In this document: positions 27,733 through 37,488 of the stretch, in pieces
Layout of the letters: every line of letters starts with the position of its first letter
How positions within the stretch are numbered: position 1 is the first letter of the stretch
Origin: Desulforamulus reducens MI-1
GTDB lineage: Bacteria; Bacillota; Desulfotomaculia; Desulfotomaculales; Desulfotomaculaceae
Length of the DNA stretch: 64,000 nucleotides
Reading direction: 5' to 3'
Assembly (NCBI RefSeq): GCF_000016165.1
Contig: NC_009253.1
Coordinates: 186,001-250,000 of the forward strand
Notes under the pieces: generated by a model
The model's input: the letters and a program-made list of their open reading frames with translations, nothing else
The model's database searches: none
Told to the model about the DNA's origin: nothing
Made by a program: the position numbers and the translations under genes

Positions 27733-27818
27733 GGAGGGGTTCCCGAGCGGCCAAAGGGAGCAGACTGTAAATCTGCCGGCGATTGCCTTCGAAGGTTCGA
27801 ATCCTTCTCCCTCCACCA
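27733..27818 (+). tRNA. tRNA-Tyr (GTA anticodon)
   Basis: An 86-nt class II tRNA with a long variable arm (GCCGGCGATTGCCTTCGAAGG region). The anticodon loop is CTGTAAA, the acceptor GGAGGG pairs with CCCTCC, and CCA is encoded. Confidence 0.96.
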
Positions 27819-27885
27819 TTTACAAAAACCTTATCAAATATATGTTGTGCATGTGAATTATATATGATAAGATAATCAATACTGA

Positions 27886-27961
<76 letters not shown>

Positions 27962-27964
27962 AAT

Positions 27965-28040
27965 GCTGCTATAGCTCAGTAGGTAGAGCGTATCCTTGGT
28001 AAGGATAAGGTCACCGGTTCAATCCCGGTTAGCAGCTCCA
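27965..28040 (+). tRNA. tRNA-Thr (GGT anticodon)
   Basis: A 76-nt tRNA only 3 nt after tRNA-fMet. The acceptor GCTGCTA pairs with TAGCAGC, the anticodon loop is TTGGTAA, and CCA is encoded. Together with the TGT isoacceptor it gives two threonine tRNAs in one cluster. Confidence 0.95.
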
Positions 28041-28048
28041 TATGAAGT

Positions 28049-28125
28049 GGCGGTGTAGCTCAGATGGTCAGAGCACACGGTTCATACCCGTGGTGTCACT
28101 GGTTCAAATCCAGTCACCGCTACCA
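28049..28125 (+). tRNA. tRNA-Met, elongator type (CAT anticodon)
   Basis: A 77-nt tRNA with acceptor GGCGGTG / CACCGCT and a terminal G-U pair. The anticodon loop is TTCATAC and CCA is encoded. It lacks the initiator features. A CAT anticodon could also be a lysidine-modified tRNA-Ile2. The sequence alone does not exclude this. Confidence 0.88.
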
Positions 28126-28131
28126 GTTATA

Positions 28132-28157
28132 AGTCAGTCTGTGGGACTGGCTTTTTT
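28132..28157 (+). terminator. Terminator of the tRNA cluster
   Basis: An 8-bp stem AGTCAGTC / GACTGGCT followed by TTTTTT, 6 nt after the last tRNA. Confidence 0.85.
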
Positions 28158-28345
28158 ACATACCAAAATGCGTCGAGCTTTCTGTTATATATAAGGTCAT
28201 CTAAGGATGTCTGTTGCCATTAAAAGTCTGGCGTAGAATTCCTTGATTCTTTGCTGTATCAGAAAAATAAGATCCTTTTAATGTAGGTATTCTTTTTTGA
28301 TAAAAAGAAGGATTTTAGGGATTCTTATCGAAAATAGCAAATGGT

Positions 28346-28374
28346 TTGTATCGGTTTAGTGTAAAAGGTATAAA
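28346..28374 (+). promoter_or_regulatory. Probable tuf1 promoter
   Basis: TTGTAT (28346-28351), a 17-nt spacer and TATAAA (28369-28374), about 85 nt before the tuf1 ATG. I see no obvious structured leader or other gene between the tRNA terminator and this promoter. Confidence 0.6.
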
Positions 28375-28458
28375 AAGAGCATAATTTTGGAAATAACTTT
28401 AGGGATGGATGAAATCTCTGGCAAAAAGTCCTGAACAATGGAGGAGGAGAATTGAAAC

Positions 28459-29661
28459 ATGGCTAAGGCTAAATACGAACGTACGAAACCCCACGTAAAC
28501 ATTGGTACCATTGGTCACGTTGACCATGGCAAAACCACCCTGACTGCTGCCATTACCGTAGTTCTGTCTACTTCTGGCGGTGCCTCTGTTAAGCGTTATG
28601 ATGAAATTGACAACGCCCCTGAAGAGCGTGAGCGCGGCATCACCATTAACACCGCCCACGTAGAATATGAAACCGCAAACCGTCACTATGCACACGTTGA
28701 CTGCCCCGGTCACGCTGACTATGTTAAGAACATGATCACCGGTGCTGCTCAGATGGACGGTGCTATCCTAGTTGTATCCGCCGCTGACGGCCCGATGCCT
28801 CAAACCCGTGAGCACATTCTGCTGTCCCGTCAGGTAGGCGTTCCTTATATCGTAGTATTCCTGAACAAGTCTGACATGGTTGACGATGAAGAACTGCTCG
28901 AACTGGTAGACATGGAAGTTCGCGAACTGCTGAACTCCTATGAGTTTCCTGGCGATGACACTCCCATCGTAGCTGGCTCTGGTCTAAAAGCTCTGGAATG
29001 TGGCTGCGGTAAGCGCGAGTGCGAGTGGTGTGGCAAAATCTGGGAGTTAATGGACAATGTAGACGCCTACATTCCTACCCCTGAGCGTGCTGTAGATAAG
29101 CCATTCCTGATGCCTGTGGAAGACGTGTTCTCCATCACTGGTCGTGGTACCGTTGCTACTGGTCGTGTAGAGCGTGGTCAAGTAAAAGTACAAGACGAAG
29201 TAGAAATCGTTGGTCTGAACGAAAAGCCTCGTAAGACCGTTGTAACCGGTGTAGAAATGTTCCGTAAGCTGCTGGACTTTGCACAAGCTGGTGACAACAT
29301 TGGTGCTCTGTTGCGAGGTGTAGACCGTAAAGAAATCGAACGCGGTCAAGTATTAGCTAAACCCGGCAGCATTAACCCCCACACCAAGTACAGTGCTGAA
29401 GTATACGTTCTGACTAAAGAAGAAGGTGGCCGTCATACTCCTTTCTTCAACGGTTACCGTCCTCAGTTCTACTTCCGTACCACCGACGTTACCGGTATCG
29501 TACAACTGCCTGAAGGTGTAGAAATGGTAATGCCTGGCGACAACATTAAAGTAGATGTAGATCTTATCACCCCCATCGCTATTGAAGAAGGTCTTCGCTT
29601 CGCTATTCGTGAGGGTGGCCGTACCGTTGGTGCCGGTGTTGTAACTGGTATTAGAGAATAA
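28459..29661 (+). CDS. tuf: Elongation factor Tu, copy 1
   Basis: A 400-residue GTPase that delivers aminoacyl-tRNA to the ribosome. The G motifs are GHVDHGKT (19-26), the switch region [18 protein letters not shown] (81-85) and NKSD (136-139). The protein is identical to that at 44469. Residues 181-191 hold the insert [11 protein letters not shown] (C181, C183, C188, C191), absent from E. coli and B. subtilis EF-Tu and resembling a metal-binding knuckle. This copy stands alone between a tRNA cluster and rpmG, with its own promoter and terminator. GGAGGAGG lies upstream of the ATG. Confidence 0.98.
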   Translation: MAKAKYERTKPHVNIGTIGHVDHGKTTLTAAITVVLSTSGGASVKRYDEIDNAPEERERGITINTAHVEYETANRHYAHVDCPGHADYVKNMITGAAQMDGAILVVSAADGPMPQTREHILLSRQVGVPYIVVFLNKSDMVDDEELLELVDMEVRELLNSYEFPGDDTPIVAGSGLKALECGCGKRECEWCGKIWELMDNVDAYIPTPERAVDKPFLMPVEDVFSITGRGTVATGRVERGQVKVQDEVEIVGLNEKPRKTVVTGVEMFRKLLDFAQAGDNIGALLRGVDRKEIERGQVLAKPGSINPHTKYSAEVYVLTKEEGGRHTPFFNGYRPQFYFRTTDVTGIVQLPEGVEMVMPGDNIKVDVDLITPIAIEEGLRFAIREGGRTVGAGVVTGIRE

Positions 29662-29676
29662 TTTATAGGTTCTTTT

Positions 29677-29709
29677 AAGGGGAGTGGGTTCGTCCTACTC
29701 CCCCCTTTT
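29677..29709 (+). terminator. Terminator after tuf1
   Basis: A strong stem AAGGGGAGTGGG / TCCTACTCCCCCCTT around a TTCG-type loop, followed by TTTT. Confidence 0.9.
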
Positions 29710-29895
29710 AGCCATCAGCTTGTAGCCTTCGGCTACAGCCTAAGAGTTTGTCGAGTTGGCTTTGAGCCATGAGCCGTGAGTTTTTTAGCATGTTTTCATT
29801 CGGGGTACTATGGCCCATAGCTCAAGGCCATTGAGAATACAAAACTAACAGTTACAGCTAAAGACTGATGGCTGAAAGCAGAGGGCTGCTAATAC
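29709..29895 (+). repeat. Cluster of GCCATGAGC-type repeats downstream of tuf1
   Basis: This gene-free stretch holds several variants of one word family: GCCATCAGC with a GTAGCC TTCG GGCTAC hairpin (29709-29742), GAGCCATGAGCCGTGAG (about 29764), GGCCCATAGCTCAAGGCCA (about 29811), and CTGATGGCTGAAAGC (about 29865). The same words occur around the 5S genes. It looks like decayed or nested copies of a small palindromic repeat. No gene is visible. Confidence 0.55.
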
Positions 29896-29960
29896 AAATG
29901 GTATATAAATCCAATTCATGAGACAAAATACGAATATGGGTTGTTGCCACAGGATAAGTA

Positions 29961-29989
29961 TTGACATCCAACAACACTTGTGTTAAATT
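29961..29989 (+). promoter_or_regulatory. Promoter of rpmG-secE-nusG
   Basis: Consensus TTGACA (29961-29966), a 17-nt spacer and TAAATT (29984-29989), 65 nt before the rpmG start. Confidence 0.7.
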
Positions 29990-30053
29990 TGTTAAGGTAT
30001 ATTACGAGACAATATCGGTCCAAGTCTTTTTTCGTTTTAGGGAGGTGGCAACA

Positions 30054-30203
30054 GTGCGAGTAGGCGTAACTCTGGCTTGCACCGAATGTAAACGGCGCAA
30101 CTACACCACTGCCAAAAATAAAAAGAACGATCCTAATCGGATCGAACTGAAAAAATATTGCAAGTGGTGTCATACACACACCGTTCATAAGGAAACCAGA
30201 TAG
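30054..30203 (+). CDS. rpmG: 50S ribosomal protein L33
   Basis: A 49-residue ribosomal protein with the zinc-ribbon cysteines (ACTECKRR and YCKWCHTH), so it is the zinc-binding C+ form. GTG 30054 gives the family start [12 protein letters not shown] and follows GGAGGT by 7 nt. The longer frame from 29961 begins inside the promoter. It leads the rpmG-secE-nusG block, as in most Firmicutes. No tRNA-Trp gene is found between rpmG and secE, where some Clostridia carry one. Confidence 0.95.
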   Translation: MRVGVTLACTECKRRNYTTAKNKKNDPNRIELKKYCKWCHTHTVHKETR

Positions 30204-30217
30204 TATAACCCAGCTTT

Positions 30218-30265
30218 AACCCCAAGCATTGCAAGATGCCGCATTCACATACTGGGGTTTTATTT
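30218..30265 (+). terminator. Possible attenuator hairpin between rpmG and secE
   Basis: The arms AACCCCA (30218-30224) and TGGGGTT (30253-30259) enclose a smaller GCAT/ATGC hairpin and are followed by TTATTT. It may partly terminate transcription after rpmG. Confidence 0.5.
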
Positions 30266-30312
30266 GAGGCACTACTGGTGAAAAGAAACTAACAAGGATG
30301 TGGCGTTTTTCG

Positions 30313-30666
30313 ATGGCTGTGCAAAAAAAAGATTTTAAAAAGGCAAGCGCTGCCAAGGAAAGAACGGCAACCAAAGAAGCCAGCGGGGCCGAGAATAAAA
30401 AGGATGCGGCCCCAAAGGATGCTGCGAAAGCTGTGGCTAAAAAAGAATCTGCTAAGGTACAAAAGCCTTCGGTTTCGGAACGTGCTGGCAGCGTAAGCAA
30501 GTATCTTCGTGGGGTTCAGAACGAACTAAAAAAGGTACACTGGCCCACCCGTAAGGAAGTTGTCACCTATACTGCGGTAGTGCTTGCTTCTGTCGCTGTG
30601 GTTGCTGCAGTGATCTGGGTGCTGGATTCGCTTCTCAGCTTAGGCGTTTCGGCCATATTATCCTAA
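30313..30666 (+). CDS. secE: Preprotein translocase subunit SecE
   Basis: A 117-residue SecYEG subunit. The C-terminal 60 residues are the conserved core: KYLRGVQNELKKVHWPTRKEVVTYT followed by one transmembrane segment (VVLASVAVVAAVIWVLDSLL). The first ~55 residues are an extension rich in K, A and E (for example KKDFKKASAAKERTATKEA), absent in B. subtilis SecE and probably disordered and cytoplasmic. The start is uncertain. ATG 30313 gives MAVQKK; ATG 30298 would add MWRFS, but the AAGGA lies directly on it. nusG follows, the standard neighbour. Confidence 0.92.
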   Translation: MAVQKKDFKKASAAKERTATKEASGAENKKDAAPKDAAKAVAKKESAKVQKPSVSERAGSVSKYLRGVQNELKKVHWPTRKEVVTYTAVVLASVAVVAAVIWVLDSLLSLGVSAILS

Positions 30667-30719
30667 ATGTCAAGCGAGGGGGTGGGGAGCTCCTCTAGGT
30701 AAAGGAGTTCCTTCTGTTG

Positions 30720-31247
30720 ATGAGTAAACAGTGGTATGTTGTGCATACTTACTCCGGGTATGAGAACAAGGTCAAGGCTAACTTGGAGAGGCGAATAGAA
30801 TCAATGAATATGGAGGACAAAATCTTTCGTATTCTTGTACCCATGGAAGATGAAGTGGAAATAAAAAATGGCAAGAAAAAAGTTTCAAAGAAAAAAGTAT
30901 TTCCGGGCTATGTGCTGGTTGAAATGATTATGACCGACGATTCCTGGTATGTTGTCCGCAATACACCGGGTGTCACGGGTTTTGTTGGTACTGGTTCCAA
31001 GCCCATCCCTCTGGATGAGGAGGAAGCCAAGACAATCATTAAACAAATGGGCATCGAGGAACCAAAGGCCAAGATAGATGTTGTCCTTGGCGAAAACGTC
31101 AAGGTAACAGATGGGCCCTTTGAGAATTTTGTTGGCGTAATAGAAGAAATTTACCCTGATAAGGGTAAAGTTAAAGTTATGGTATCCATGTTTGGACGTG
31201 AAACTCCCATCGAACTCGATTTCACACAGATTGAAAAGTTAAGTTAA
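30720..31247 (+). CDS. nusG: Transcription termination/antitermination factor NusG
   Basis: A 175-residue factor that binds RNA polymerase and couples it to the ribosome or Rho. The NGN domain starts KQWYVVHTYSGYENKVKANLE and includes FPGYVLVEM. The C-terminal KOW domain (KVTDGPFENFVGVIEEI...KVKVMVSMFGRETPIELDF) is intact, with no extra domain. ATG 30720 is preceded by in-frame TTG 30717, and AAGGAG is 9-12 nt upstream, so either start is possible. It heads the NusG-L11-L1 order. Confidence 0.96.
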   Translation: MSKQWYVVHTYSGYENKVKANLERRIESMNMEDKIFRILVPMEDEVEIKNGKKKVSKKKVFPGYVLVEMIMTDDSWYVVRNTPGVTGFVGTGSKPIPLDEEEAKTIIKQMGIEEPKAKIDVVLGENVKVTDGPFENFVGVIEEIYPDKGKVKVMVSMFGRETPIELDFTQIEKLS

Positions 31248-31277
31248 GCTTGTAGGTTGTAAGGAGGTGGACTGGAT

Positions 31278-31706
31278 ATGGCCAAAAAGGTAGCTGCCAT
31301 TATTAAATTGCAAATTCCGGCCGGTAAAGCCACCCCAGCACCCCCAGTGGGACCTGCTTTGGGTCAACATGGGGTTAATATCATGGGGTTTGTTAAACAA
31401 TATAATGAAGTCACTGCCGCCCAGGCAGGCTTGATTATTCCGGTTGAAATTACAGTATATGAAGACCGGTCCTTTACCTTTGTTACTAAAACCCCTCCTG
31501 CAGCAGTATTGCTGAAGAAGGCTCTAGGTATTGAGACCGCTTCTGGTGAACCTAACAAGAAAAAAGTGGGTAAGCTCGACCGCTCTAAAGTTAGAGAAAT
31601 TGCAGAATTAAAAATGCCTGACCTAAACGCTGCCAGTGTAGAAGCTGCAATGCGTATGGTAGAAGGAACTGCCCGCAGTATGGGCATTGAAATTGTAGAA
31701 GGATAA
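31278..31706 (+). CDS. rplK: 50S ribosomal protein L11
   Basis: A 142-residue protein of the GTPase-associated centre that binds 23S helices 43/44. The N-terminal proline-rich switch ([21 protein letters not shown], where thiostrepton binds in other bacteria) and the C-terminal RNA-binding motif ([36 protein letters not shown]) are intact. It follows nusG by 30 nt behind AAGGAGGT. Confidence 0.98.
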
Positions 31707-31759
31707 CTTCATCCGGTGGGAGGATGTAGTCCGCTAGTACCACGAAGGAGGGAACTTGC

Positions 31760-32449
31760 ATGCCGAAGGAAGGCAAGAAGCTACAAGAGGCTAGAAAGCA
31801 GTTCGATAAGAACACGCTTTATGAACCCCTTGAGGCATTGGAAATGGTTAAAAAAACTGCTACGGCCAAGTTTGACGAAACCGTAGAAGTTGCTTTCCGT
31901 CTGGGGGTTGATCCCCGTCACGCAGATCAGCAACTGAGGGGTGCAGTTGTGTTGCCCCATGGCACTGGTAAAACCAAAACTGTTTTGGTTTTTGCTAAGG
32001 GTGATAAAGCAAAAGAAGCTGAAGCTGCAGGCGCTGATTTTGTAGGTGCAGAAGATATGTTAGAAAAAATTCAAGGTGGCTGGCTCGGCTTTGACGTAGC
32101 CATTGCAACCCCAGATATGATGGGTACCGTTGGTCGCTTGGGTCGTGTACTTGGCCCCCGTGGCTTAATGCCAAACCCCAAAACTGGTACCGTTACCTTT
32201 GAAGTTGGGGATGCAGTTAGAGATGCCAAGGGTGGTAAAATTACCTACCGTACTGATAAAGTAGGTATTATCCATGCACCTATTGGTAAGGCTTCCTTTG
32301 ACACACAAAAATTAGCTGAAAACTTCAAGACATTGGCTGATACCTTGGTTCGTATTAAGCCCGCTTCTGCCAAAGGAACTTACATGAAGACCATTACGGT
32401 GTCTTCAACCATGGGACCTGGAGTTCGGATTAACCCGAACAAACTCTAG
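31760..32449 (+). CDS. rplA: 50S ribosomal protein L1
   Basis: A 229-residue protein of the L1 stalk at the E site, which often represses its own L11-L1 mRNA. The two-domain signature is clear, with [22 protein letters not shown] at the start and [15 protein letters not shown] near 134-148. Length is standard. It lies 53 nt after rplK. In the stretch between them is CCGGTGGGAGG; a full L1-binding mimic was not resolved by eye. Confidence 0.98.
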   Translation: MPKEGKKLQEARKQFDKNTLYEPLEALEMVKKTATAKFDETVEVAFRLGVDPRHADQQLRGAVVLPHGTGKTKTVLVFAKGDKAKEAEAAGADFVGAEDMLEKIQGGWLGFDVAIATPDMMGTVGRLGRVLGPRGLMPNPKTGTVTFEVGDAVRDAKGGKITYRTDKVGIIHAPIGKASFDTQKLAENFKTLADTLVRIKPASAKGTYMKTITVSSTMGPGVRINPNKL

Positions 32450-32464
32450 GAACCTTTTACCCGG

Positions 32465-32625
32465 TTAACTACAACTGAAGAGGTTTTCCAGTCGTAGACA
32501 GTTGGCGTCCTCTGGGACATAATGGTACAAACCACCAGCCGAGACCGGGTTCTTAACTGCAAGCTTACTAAGATTGCGGAGATTTCGGTATTTGTCTATG
32601 CCAAATCTCCGCATTTATTTTTATT
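32465..32625 (+). promoter_or_regulatory. L10-type leader RNA with attenuator before rplJ
   Basis: A 200-nt gap before rplJ holds a structured leader. It includes an AAGAGG/CCTCT pairing (about 32478 and 32509) and ends in a strong terminator: stem TGCGGAGATTT / AAATCTCCGCA (32575-32585 and 32603-32613) followed by a T-rich run. In Firmicutes this position carries the L10(L12)4-binding leader that controls rplJL by premature termination. Position and architecture agree, but the L10-binding kink-turn was not verified. Confidence 0.8.
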
Positions 32626-32647
32626 TCATCGGAAGGAGGTGTATCTC

Positions 32648-33184
32648 TTGCCGACTACAAAAGCTCAAAAAACAGTCATGTTAGGCGAAGTTAAAGAAAA
32701 AATGTCTAACGCTCAAGTAACCATCCTGGCAGATTTCCGGGGTGTGCCTGTTGCTAAAATTACAGACCTGCGTGCGCGCCTGCGTAAAGCTGGCAGTGAA
32801 ATGAAGGTAGCTAAAAATACCATCGCTGGTATTGCAGCGAAGGAAATTGGTATTGAAGGTTTGGAACCCTATCTTGAAGGTCCCACCGTATTTGCCTTTG
32901 GCATTGAAGACCCTGTGACTCCTGCAAAAATTCTTAGCGATTTTGCTAAGGAGATAAAGCAAGGGGTTGATATCAAGGCTGGTATTCTGGAAGGAAAAGT
33001 TATTGATGCCGCTGGCGTTAAAGCTTTGGCGGATCTGCCCTCCAGAGAAGTTTTACTGGCAAAAGTACTGGGTGGTATGCAAGCTCCTATGTACGGTTTT
33101 GCCGGCGTACTGGCTGCCAACCTGCGCAATCTGGTTTATGTATTGGATCAGGTGCGTCAGCAAAAAGAAGGTCAAGCATCCTAA
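32648..33184 (+). CDS. rplJ: 50S ribosomal protein L10
   Basis: A 178-residue protein forming the base of the L7/L12 stalk. The rRNA-binding N-domain has VTILADFRGVPVAKITDLRARLRKAGSEMKVAKNTI (about 22-58), and the C-terminal helix binds L12 dimers. TTG 32648 follows AAGGAGGT by 7 nt and starts MPTTKAQK. The longer frame from 32522 would translate the attenuator leader and is rejected. rplL follows 55 nt later. The pair is likely autoregulated through the leader. Confidence 0.96.
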   Translation: MPTTKAQKTVMLGEVKEKMSNAQVTILADFRGVPVAKITDLRARLRKAGSEMKVAKNTIAGIAAKEIGIEGLEPYLEGPTVFAFGIEDPVTPAKILSDFAKEIKQGVDIKAGILEGKVIDAAGVKALADLPSREVLLAKVLGGMQAPMYGFAGVLAANLRNLVYVLDQVRQQKEGQAS

Positions 33185-33239
33185 GTATTTGCAAAGCATA
33201 AAAATTATTTTATAAACCTTGAGGAGGTTACTCATTACT

Positions 33240-33614
33240 ATGTCTAAAGTTGCTGAAGTATTAGAAATTGTAAAAGGCCTAACCGTTCTGGAACTGGCTG
33301 AATTAGTTAAAGCTTTTGAAGAAGAATTTGGTGTATCTGCTGCTGCTCCCGTAGCTGTTGCTGCTGCTCCTGCTGCTGGCGCTGCTGCTGCTGAAGAAGA
33401 AAAAACCGAATTTGATGTTATTCTGACTTCCGCTGGCGACAAGAAGATCAACGTTATTAAAGTTGTTCGCGAAATCACCGGTCTGGGTCTGAAAGAAGCG
33501 AAAGAACTGGTTGATGGCGCTCCCAAGCCTGTTAAAGAGAAAATTGCCAAAGAAGAAGCTGAGTCCATCAAAGCTAAGCTTACTGAAGCTGGCGCTACCG
33601 TTGACGTTAAGTAA
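33240..33614 (+). CDS. rplL: 50S ribosomal protein L7/L12
   Basis: A 124-residue stalk protein that recruits translation GTPases. The N-terminal dimerization helix pair is followed by an alanine-rich hinge ([19 protein letters not shown], about 37-56) and the globular C-terminal domain ([46 protein letters not shown]). ATG 33240 has GAGGAGG upstream; the longer frame starts inside that site. A long terminator follows. Confidence 0.97.
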   Translation: MSKVAEVLEIVKGLTVLELAELVKAFEEEFGVSAAAPVAVAAAPAAGAAAAEEEKTEFDVILTSAGDKKINVIKVVREITGLGLKEAKELVDGAPKPVKEKIAKEEAESIKAKLTEAGATVDVK

Positions 33615-33637
33615 TTCAAAAATTTCTATGTAATTAG

Positions 33638-33682
33638 AAACACAAAAACACTGCTCAATAGGAGCAGTGTTTTTGTGTTTTT
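33638..33682 (+). terminator. Terminator after rplJL
   Basis: A perfect 19-bp stem AAACACAAAAACACTGCTC / GAGCAGTGTTTTTGTGTTT with a short loop AATAG, flanked by T. It separates rplJL from rpoBC. Confidence 0.95.
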
Positions 33683-33723
33683 GGCAACAACCAAGAATTC
33701 GACAACTAAGACAAAATAAAGCC

Positions 33724-33752
33724 TTGACAAAAGATAATACCTGTGCTAACAT
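33724..33752 (+). promoter_or_regulatory. Promoter of rpoBC
   Basis: Consensus TTGACA (33724-33729), a 17-nt spacer and TAACAT (33747-33752). It gives rpoBC an independent promoter and a leader of about 230 nt. B. subtilis has a methyltransferase gene (ybxB) in this interval. None is found here. Confidence 0.75.
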
Positions 33753-33986
33753 TACAAAATGTCATTCTATGGTTTACTTAGATAATAATTTGATTAGGTG
33801 GCAAAAATTGTGCATAATTTACTGCATAAAGGGAAAAAATAAAATAGATAGGGATCATAATGCATAAGGCGAGGTATTGTTAATAAAGGCAAGACCTTGC
33901 TTTTCGTTGTCTATGTTTTCAATACTTTGACTAAAAGGCAAAGTTTTATAAATAAACTGTTTGATGTTAAATATTTAAGGGGTGTG

Positions 33987-36900
33987 ATGCGTTCGATGGC
34001 TTACCCGGAAAAAGTAGGAAACAGGGTGAGGTGGAACTACGGCAAACTTCGTGAAGTCCTGGATTTGCCTAACCTGATTGAAGTTCAGCGAAATTCATAC
34101 GAATGGTTCCTCCAGGAAGGTCTGAGGGAAGTATTCCATGACATCTCTCCTATTCAGGACTTTACTGGAAACCTGATTCTGGAATTCCTGGACTACACTC
34201 TGGGAGAACCGAAATATTCGGTAGAAGAGTGCAAGGAACGCGATGTAACTTATGCGGCCCCGTTACGGGTTAAGGTGCGCCTTATTAATAAGGAAACAGG
34301 GGAAGTAAAAGAACAAGAAGTCTTTATGGGAGACTTTCCTTTAATGACCAGCAAAGGCACCTTTATTATTAACGGTGCAGAACGCGTTATTGTAAGCCAG
34401 TTGGTACGTTCTCCGGGAGTCTATTTTGCTGACCAAATAGACCCCAGTGGGAAAAGATTATTTGCTACCACAATGATTCCTAACCGTGGAGCATGGTTAG
34501 AATTTGAAACAGATGTCAATGACCATATTTTCGTTCGTATTGACCGCACCCGTAAGATTCCGGCAACTGTGTTAATTCGGGCTTTGGGCTATGGCTCAAA
34601 TGCCTTAATCATGGAACTGTTTGAAAATGACAAATTTGTTCAAGAGACACTAACCCGTGATAACACAGACACTGAGGAAGAAGCACTGGTTGAAATTTAT
34701 AAGCGTCTTCGTCCGGGGGAACCTCCTACGGTAGAAAGTGCGAGGTCTCTATTAAATACATTATTCTTTGATCCTAAACGATATGACCTTGCCCATGTGG
34801 GACGTTATAAATTACAAAAGAAATTAAAGCACGGCATCCTTTACCGTTATCCCAACGGTGAAGAAGGCCCCAAAGAATGGGACCGCCTATTAAATAAAGA
34901 AGTACCGGTGGATCGGGAATTTATCCGTGAATTAACCAAAGAAGATATTATTGCAACCTTCCGTTATCTTTTGAACTTAATGCAGGGTGAAGGTATTGTG
35001 GATGATATTGACCACTTAGGTAACCGCCGATTACGTTCCGTGGGTGAGTTGTTACAAAACCAGTTCAGAATTGGTTTATCTCGTATGGAACGGGTTGTCC
35101 GGGAAAGAATGACGATTCAGGATGTAGATGTAATAACTCCACAAGTATTAATAAACATTCGCCCGGTTGTGGCATCCATTAAAGAGTTCTTTGGCTCCAG
35201 CCAATTGTCTCAGTTTATGGACCAAACTAACCCACTGGCGGAATTAACCCACAAAAGACGTCTGTCAGCCTTAGGTCCTGGGGGGTTATCCAGGGAGCGT
35301 GCGGGCTTCGAAGTGCGTGACGTTCACCACTCTCACTATGGCCGTATGTGTCCCATTGAGACACCGGAAGGTCCCAACATTGGTTTGATTGGTTCACTGT
35401 CTACCTATGCTAGGATTAATAGCTTTGGCTTTATGGAAGCACCCTATCGTAAAGTAGATAAAGAAAACAAACGTGTAACCGATGAAATTGTTTATTTAAC
35501 GGCAGATGAAGAAGAAGACCATATTATAGCCCAGGCTAACGCTCCTCTTGACGAAAATGGTTATTTTGTAGAAGAAAGAGTAAATGCCCGCCGGGGTCAT
35601 GATACCCTTCTGGTACCCACTGACCGTGTAGAATACATGGACGTATCTCCTAAACAAGTATTTTCCGTAGCAACGTCCTTAATTCCCTTCTTGGAACATG
35701 ACGATGCGAACCGCGCCTTGATGGGCGCAAACATGCAACGTCAGGCGGTACCTCTGCTCAGGTGTCAGGCACCCGTGGTGGGTACGGGTATAGAACACAG
35801 GGCTGCTAAGGATTCTGGTGTATGTATAGTAGCAGAGAGAGGCGGAGAAGTTGTTCGGGTGACCGCCACTGAAGTTGCTGTACGTACTGACGAGGGAAGG
35901 ACAGACACCTATAAACTCTTAAAGTTTACTCGTTCCAACCAGGGTACCTGCATTAACCAAAAGCCCATTGTCAATAAAGGAGACAGAGTGGAGGAAGGCC
36001 AAATCCTTGCGGATGGGCCAGCCACTGAACAAGGCGAATTAGCTTTGGGAAGAAATATCCTGGTAGCTTTTATGACCTGGGAAGGTAACAACTACGAGGA
36101 TGCCATTCTGATCAGCGAAAAGGCTGTAAAAGAAGATTTTTTCACCTCGATCCATATAGAAGAATATGAGTGTGATGCCAGGGATACCAAACTTGGTCCC
36201 GAAGAGATCACCCGGGATATTCCCAATGTGGGCGAAGATATTTTAAAAGATCTGGATGAAAGAGGAATTATCCGGGTGGGCGCTGAGGTAAGACCCGGTG
36301 ATATTCTAGTAGGAAAAGTAACACCCAAGGGTGAAACAGAACTAACCGCAGAGGAACGATTGCTCCGGGCGATCTTTGGTGAGAAGGCCAGAGAGGTAAG
36401 AGATACCTCCCTCAGAGTACCCCACGGGGAAGCCGGAAAAATTGTTGATGTTAAGGTGTTCTCTCGGGAGAATGGCGATGAACTGCCACCAGGCGTAAAC
36501 CATTTAGTACGGTGTTACATTGCCCAGAAGAGAAAGATTTCTGAGGGTGACAAAATGGCCGGTCGTCACGGTAACAAAGGGGTAGTGGCTCGGATCTTGC
36601 CCGAAGAAGATATGCCCTTTATGGCGGATGGAACTCCGGTACAAATTGTACTGAACCCATTGGGTGTACCGTCCCGTATGAACATCGGTCAGGTTTTAGA
36701 AACTCACCTAGGTTGGGCTGCTAAAACACTAGGGTTCAATGTAGCAACACCGGTATTTAACGGCGCATCTGAAGAATCTATCTGGGAAACCCTGAGACGT
36801 GCTGAACTACCCGAAGACGGAAAAACTGTTCTCTACGATGGTAGAACCGGGGAACCCTTTGATAATAGGGTCACCGTTGGATATATCTACATGATAAAAC

Positions 36901-37433
36901 TGCACCACCTGGTGGATGACAAGATTCACGCCCGGTCCACTGGTCCATACTCTTTGGTCACCCAGCAACCTCTGGGCGGTAAGGCTCAGTTTGGTGGACA
37001 GCGTTTTGGTGAGATGGAGGTATGGGCGCTGGAGGCTTACGGTGCAGCCTATACGCTTCAAGAGATTCTTACCGTTAAGTCCGACGATGTAGTGGGTCGG
37101 GTTAAGACCTATGAAGCCATTGTAAAGGGAGAAAATGTACCTGAACCAGGGGTTCCGGAGTCCTTCAAGGTACTAATCAAGGAACTGCAGTCCCTTGGAT
37201 TAGACGTCAAGGTGCTCGCTGAAGATGAGAAGGAAATTGAAATCAAGGAAATTGAAGAGGATATAACTGAAACCGCAAAAGAACTGGGGATTGAACTACC
37301 CGAAGAAAGAAGGGTAAGCTCTTCCAAAGAAGAAATTGAAGAGGAAGAGGAAGTTGAAGATAATTCTGACGAATTTGATGAAACTTTCCTGGAAGAAGCT
37401 GAAGACGACTTCAGTTTGGATGACGAGGACTAA
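33987..37433 (+). CDS. rpoB: DNA-directed RNA polymerase beta subunit
   Basis: A 1,148-residue catalytic subunit. The rifampicin-region segment [33 protein letters not shown] (about 400-433) is wild-type-like, with [29 protein letters not shown] and the C-terminal clamp contacts are intact. The last ~45 residues form an unusually acidic tail ([16 protein letters not shown]...LDDED). ATG 33987 follows AAGGGG by 4 nt. ATG 33996 (MAYPEK) is possible; the longer frame from 33897 has no RBS. rpoC follows after 55 nt. Confidence 0.97.
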   Translation: MRSMAYPEKVGNRVRWNYGKLREVLDLPNLIEVQRNSYEWFLQEGLREVFHDISPIQDFTGNLILEFLDYTLGEPKYSVEECKERDVTYAAPLRVKVRLINKETGEVKEQEVFMGDFPLMTSKGTFIINGAERVIVSQLVRSPGVYFADQIDPSGKRLFATTMIPNRGAWLEFETDVNDHIFVRIDRTRKIPATVLIRALGYGSNALIMELFENDKFVQETLTRDNTDTEEEALVEIYKRLRPGEPPTVESARSLLNTLFFDPKRYDLAHVGRYKLQKKLKHGILYRYPNGEEGPKEWDRLLNKEVPVDREFIRELTKEDIIATFRYLLNLMQGEGIVDDIDHLGNRRLRSVGELLQNQFRIGLSRMERVVRERMTIQDVDVITPQVLINIRPVVASIKEFFGSSQLSQFMDQTNPLAELTHKRRLSALGPGGLSRERAGFEVRDVHHSHYGRMCPIETPEGPNIGLIGSLSTYARINSFGFMEAPYRKVDKENKRVTDEIVYLTADEEEDHIIAQANAPLDENGYFVEERVNARRGHDTLLVPTDRVEYMDVSPKQVFSVATSLIPFLEHDDANRALMGANMQRQAVPLLRCQAPVVGTGIEHRAAKDSGVCIVAERGGEVVRVTATEVAVRTDEGRTDTYKLLKFTRSNQGTCINQKPIVNKGDRVEEGQILADGPATEQGELALGRNILVAFMTWEGNNYEDAILISEKAVKEDFFTSIHIEEYECDARDTKLGPEEITRDIPNVGEDILKDLDERGIIRVGAEVRPGDILVGKVTPKGETELTAEERLLRAIFGEKAREVRDTSLRVPHGEAGKIVDVKVFSRENGDELPPGVNHLVRCYIAQKRKISEGDKMAGRHGNKGVVARILPEEDMPFMADGTPVQIVLNPLGVPSRMNIGQVLETHLGWAAKTLGFNVATPVFNGASEESIWETLRRAELPEDGKTVLYDGRTGEPFDNRVTVGYIYMIKLHHLVDDKIHARSTGPYSLVTQQPLGGKAQFGGQRFGEMEVWALEAYGAAYTLQEILTVKSDDVVGRVKTYEAIVKGENVPEPGVPESFKVLIKELQSLGLDVKVLAEDEKEIEIKEIEEDITETAKELGIELPEERRVSSSKEEIEEEEEVEDNSDEFDETFLEEAEDDFSLDDED

Positions 37434-37488
37434 AACGAGCGGTTTGTAAACCATTTTACCTAAATCCGCTAAAGGGGGAGTAGGTCCT

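Noticed and set aside
30204-30312. tRNA-Trp gene between rpmG and secE, as in some Clostridia.
   Set aside because: The gap holds only a terminator-like hairpin. No cloverleaf with a CCA anticodon can be drawn.
33683-33986. A ybxB-like methyltransferase gene or its remnant before rpoB.
   Set aside because: Only a promoter and an AT-rich leader are present. The frame at 33667-33867 has no RBS and no family features.
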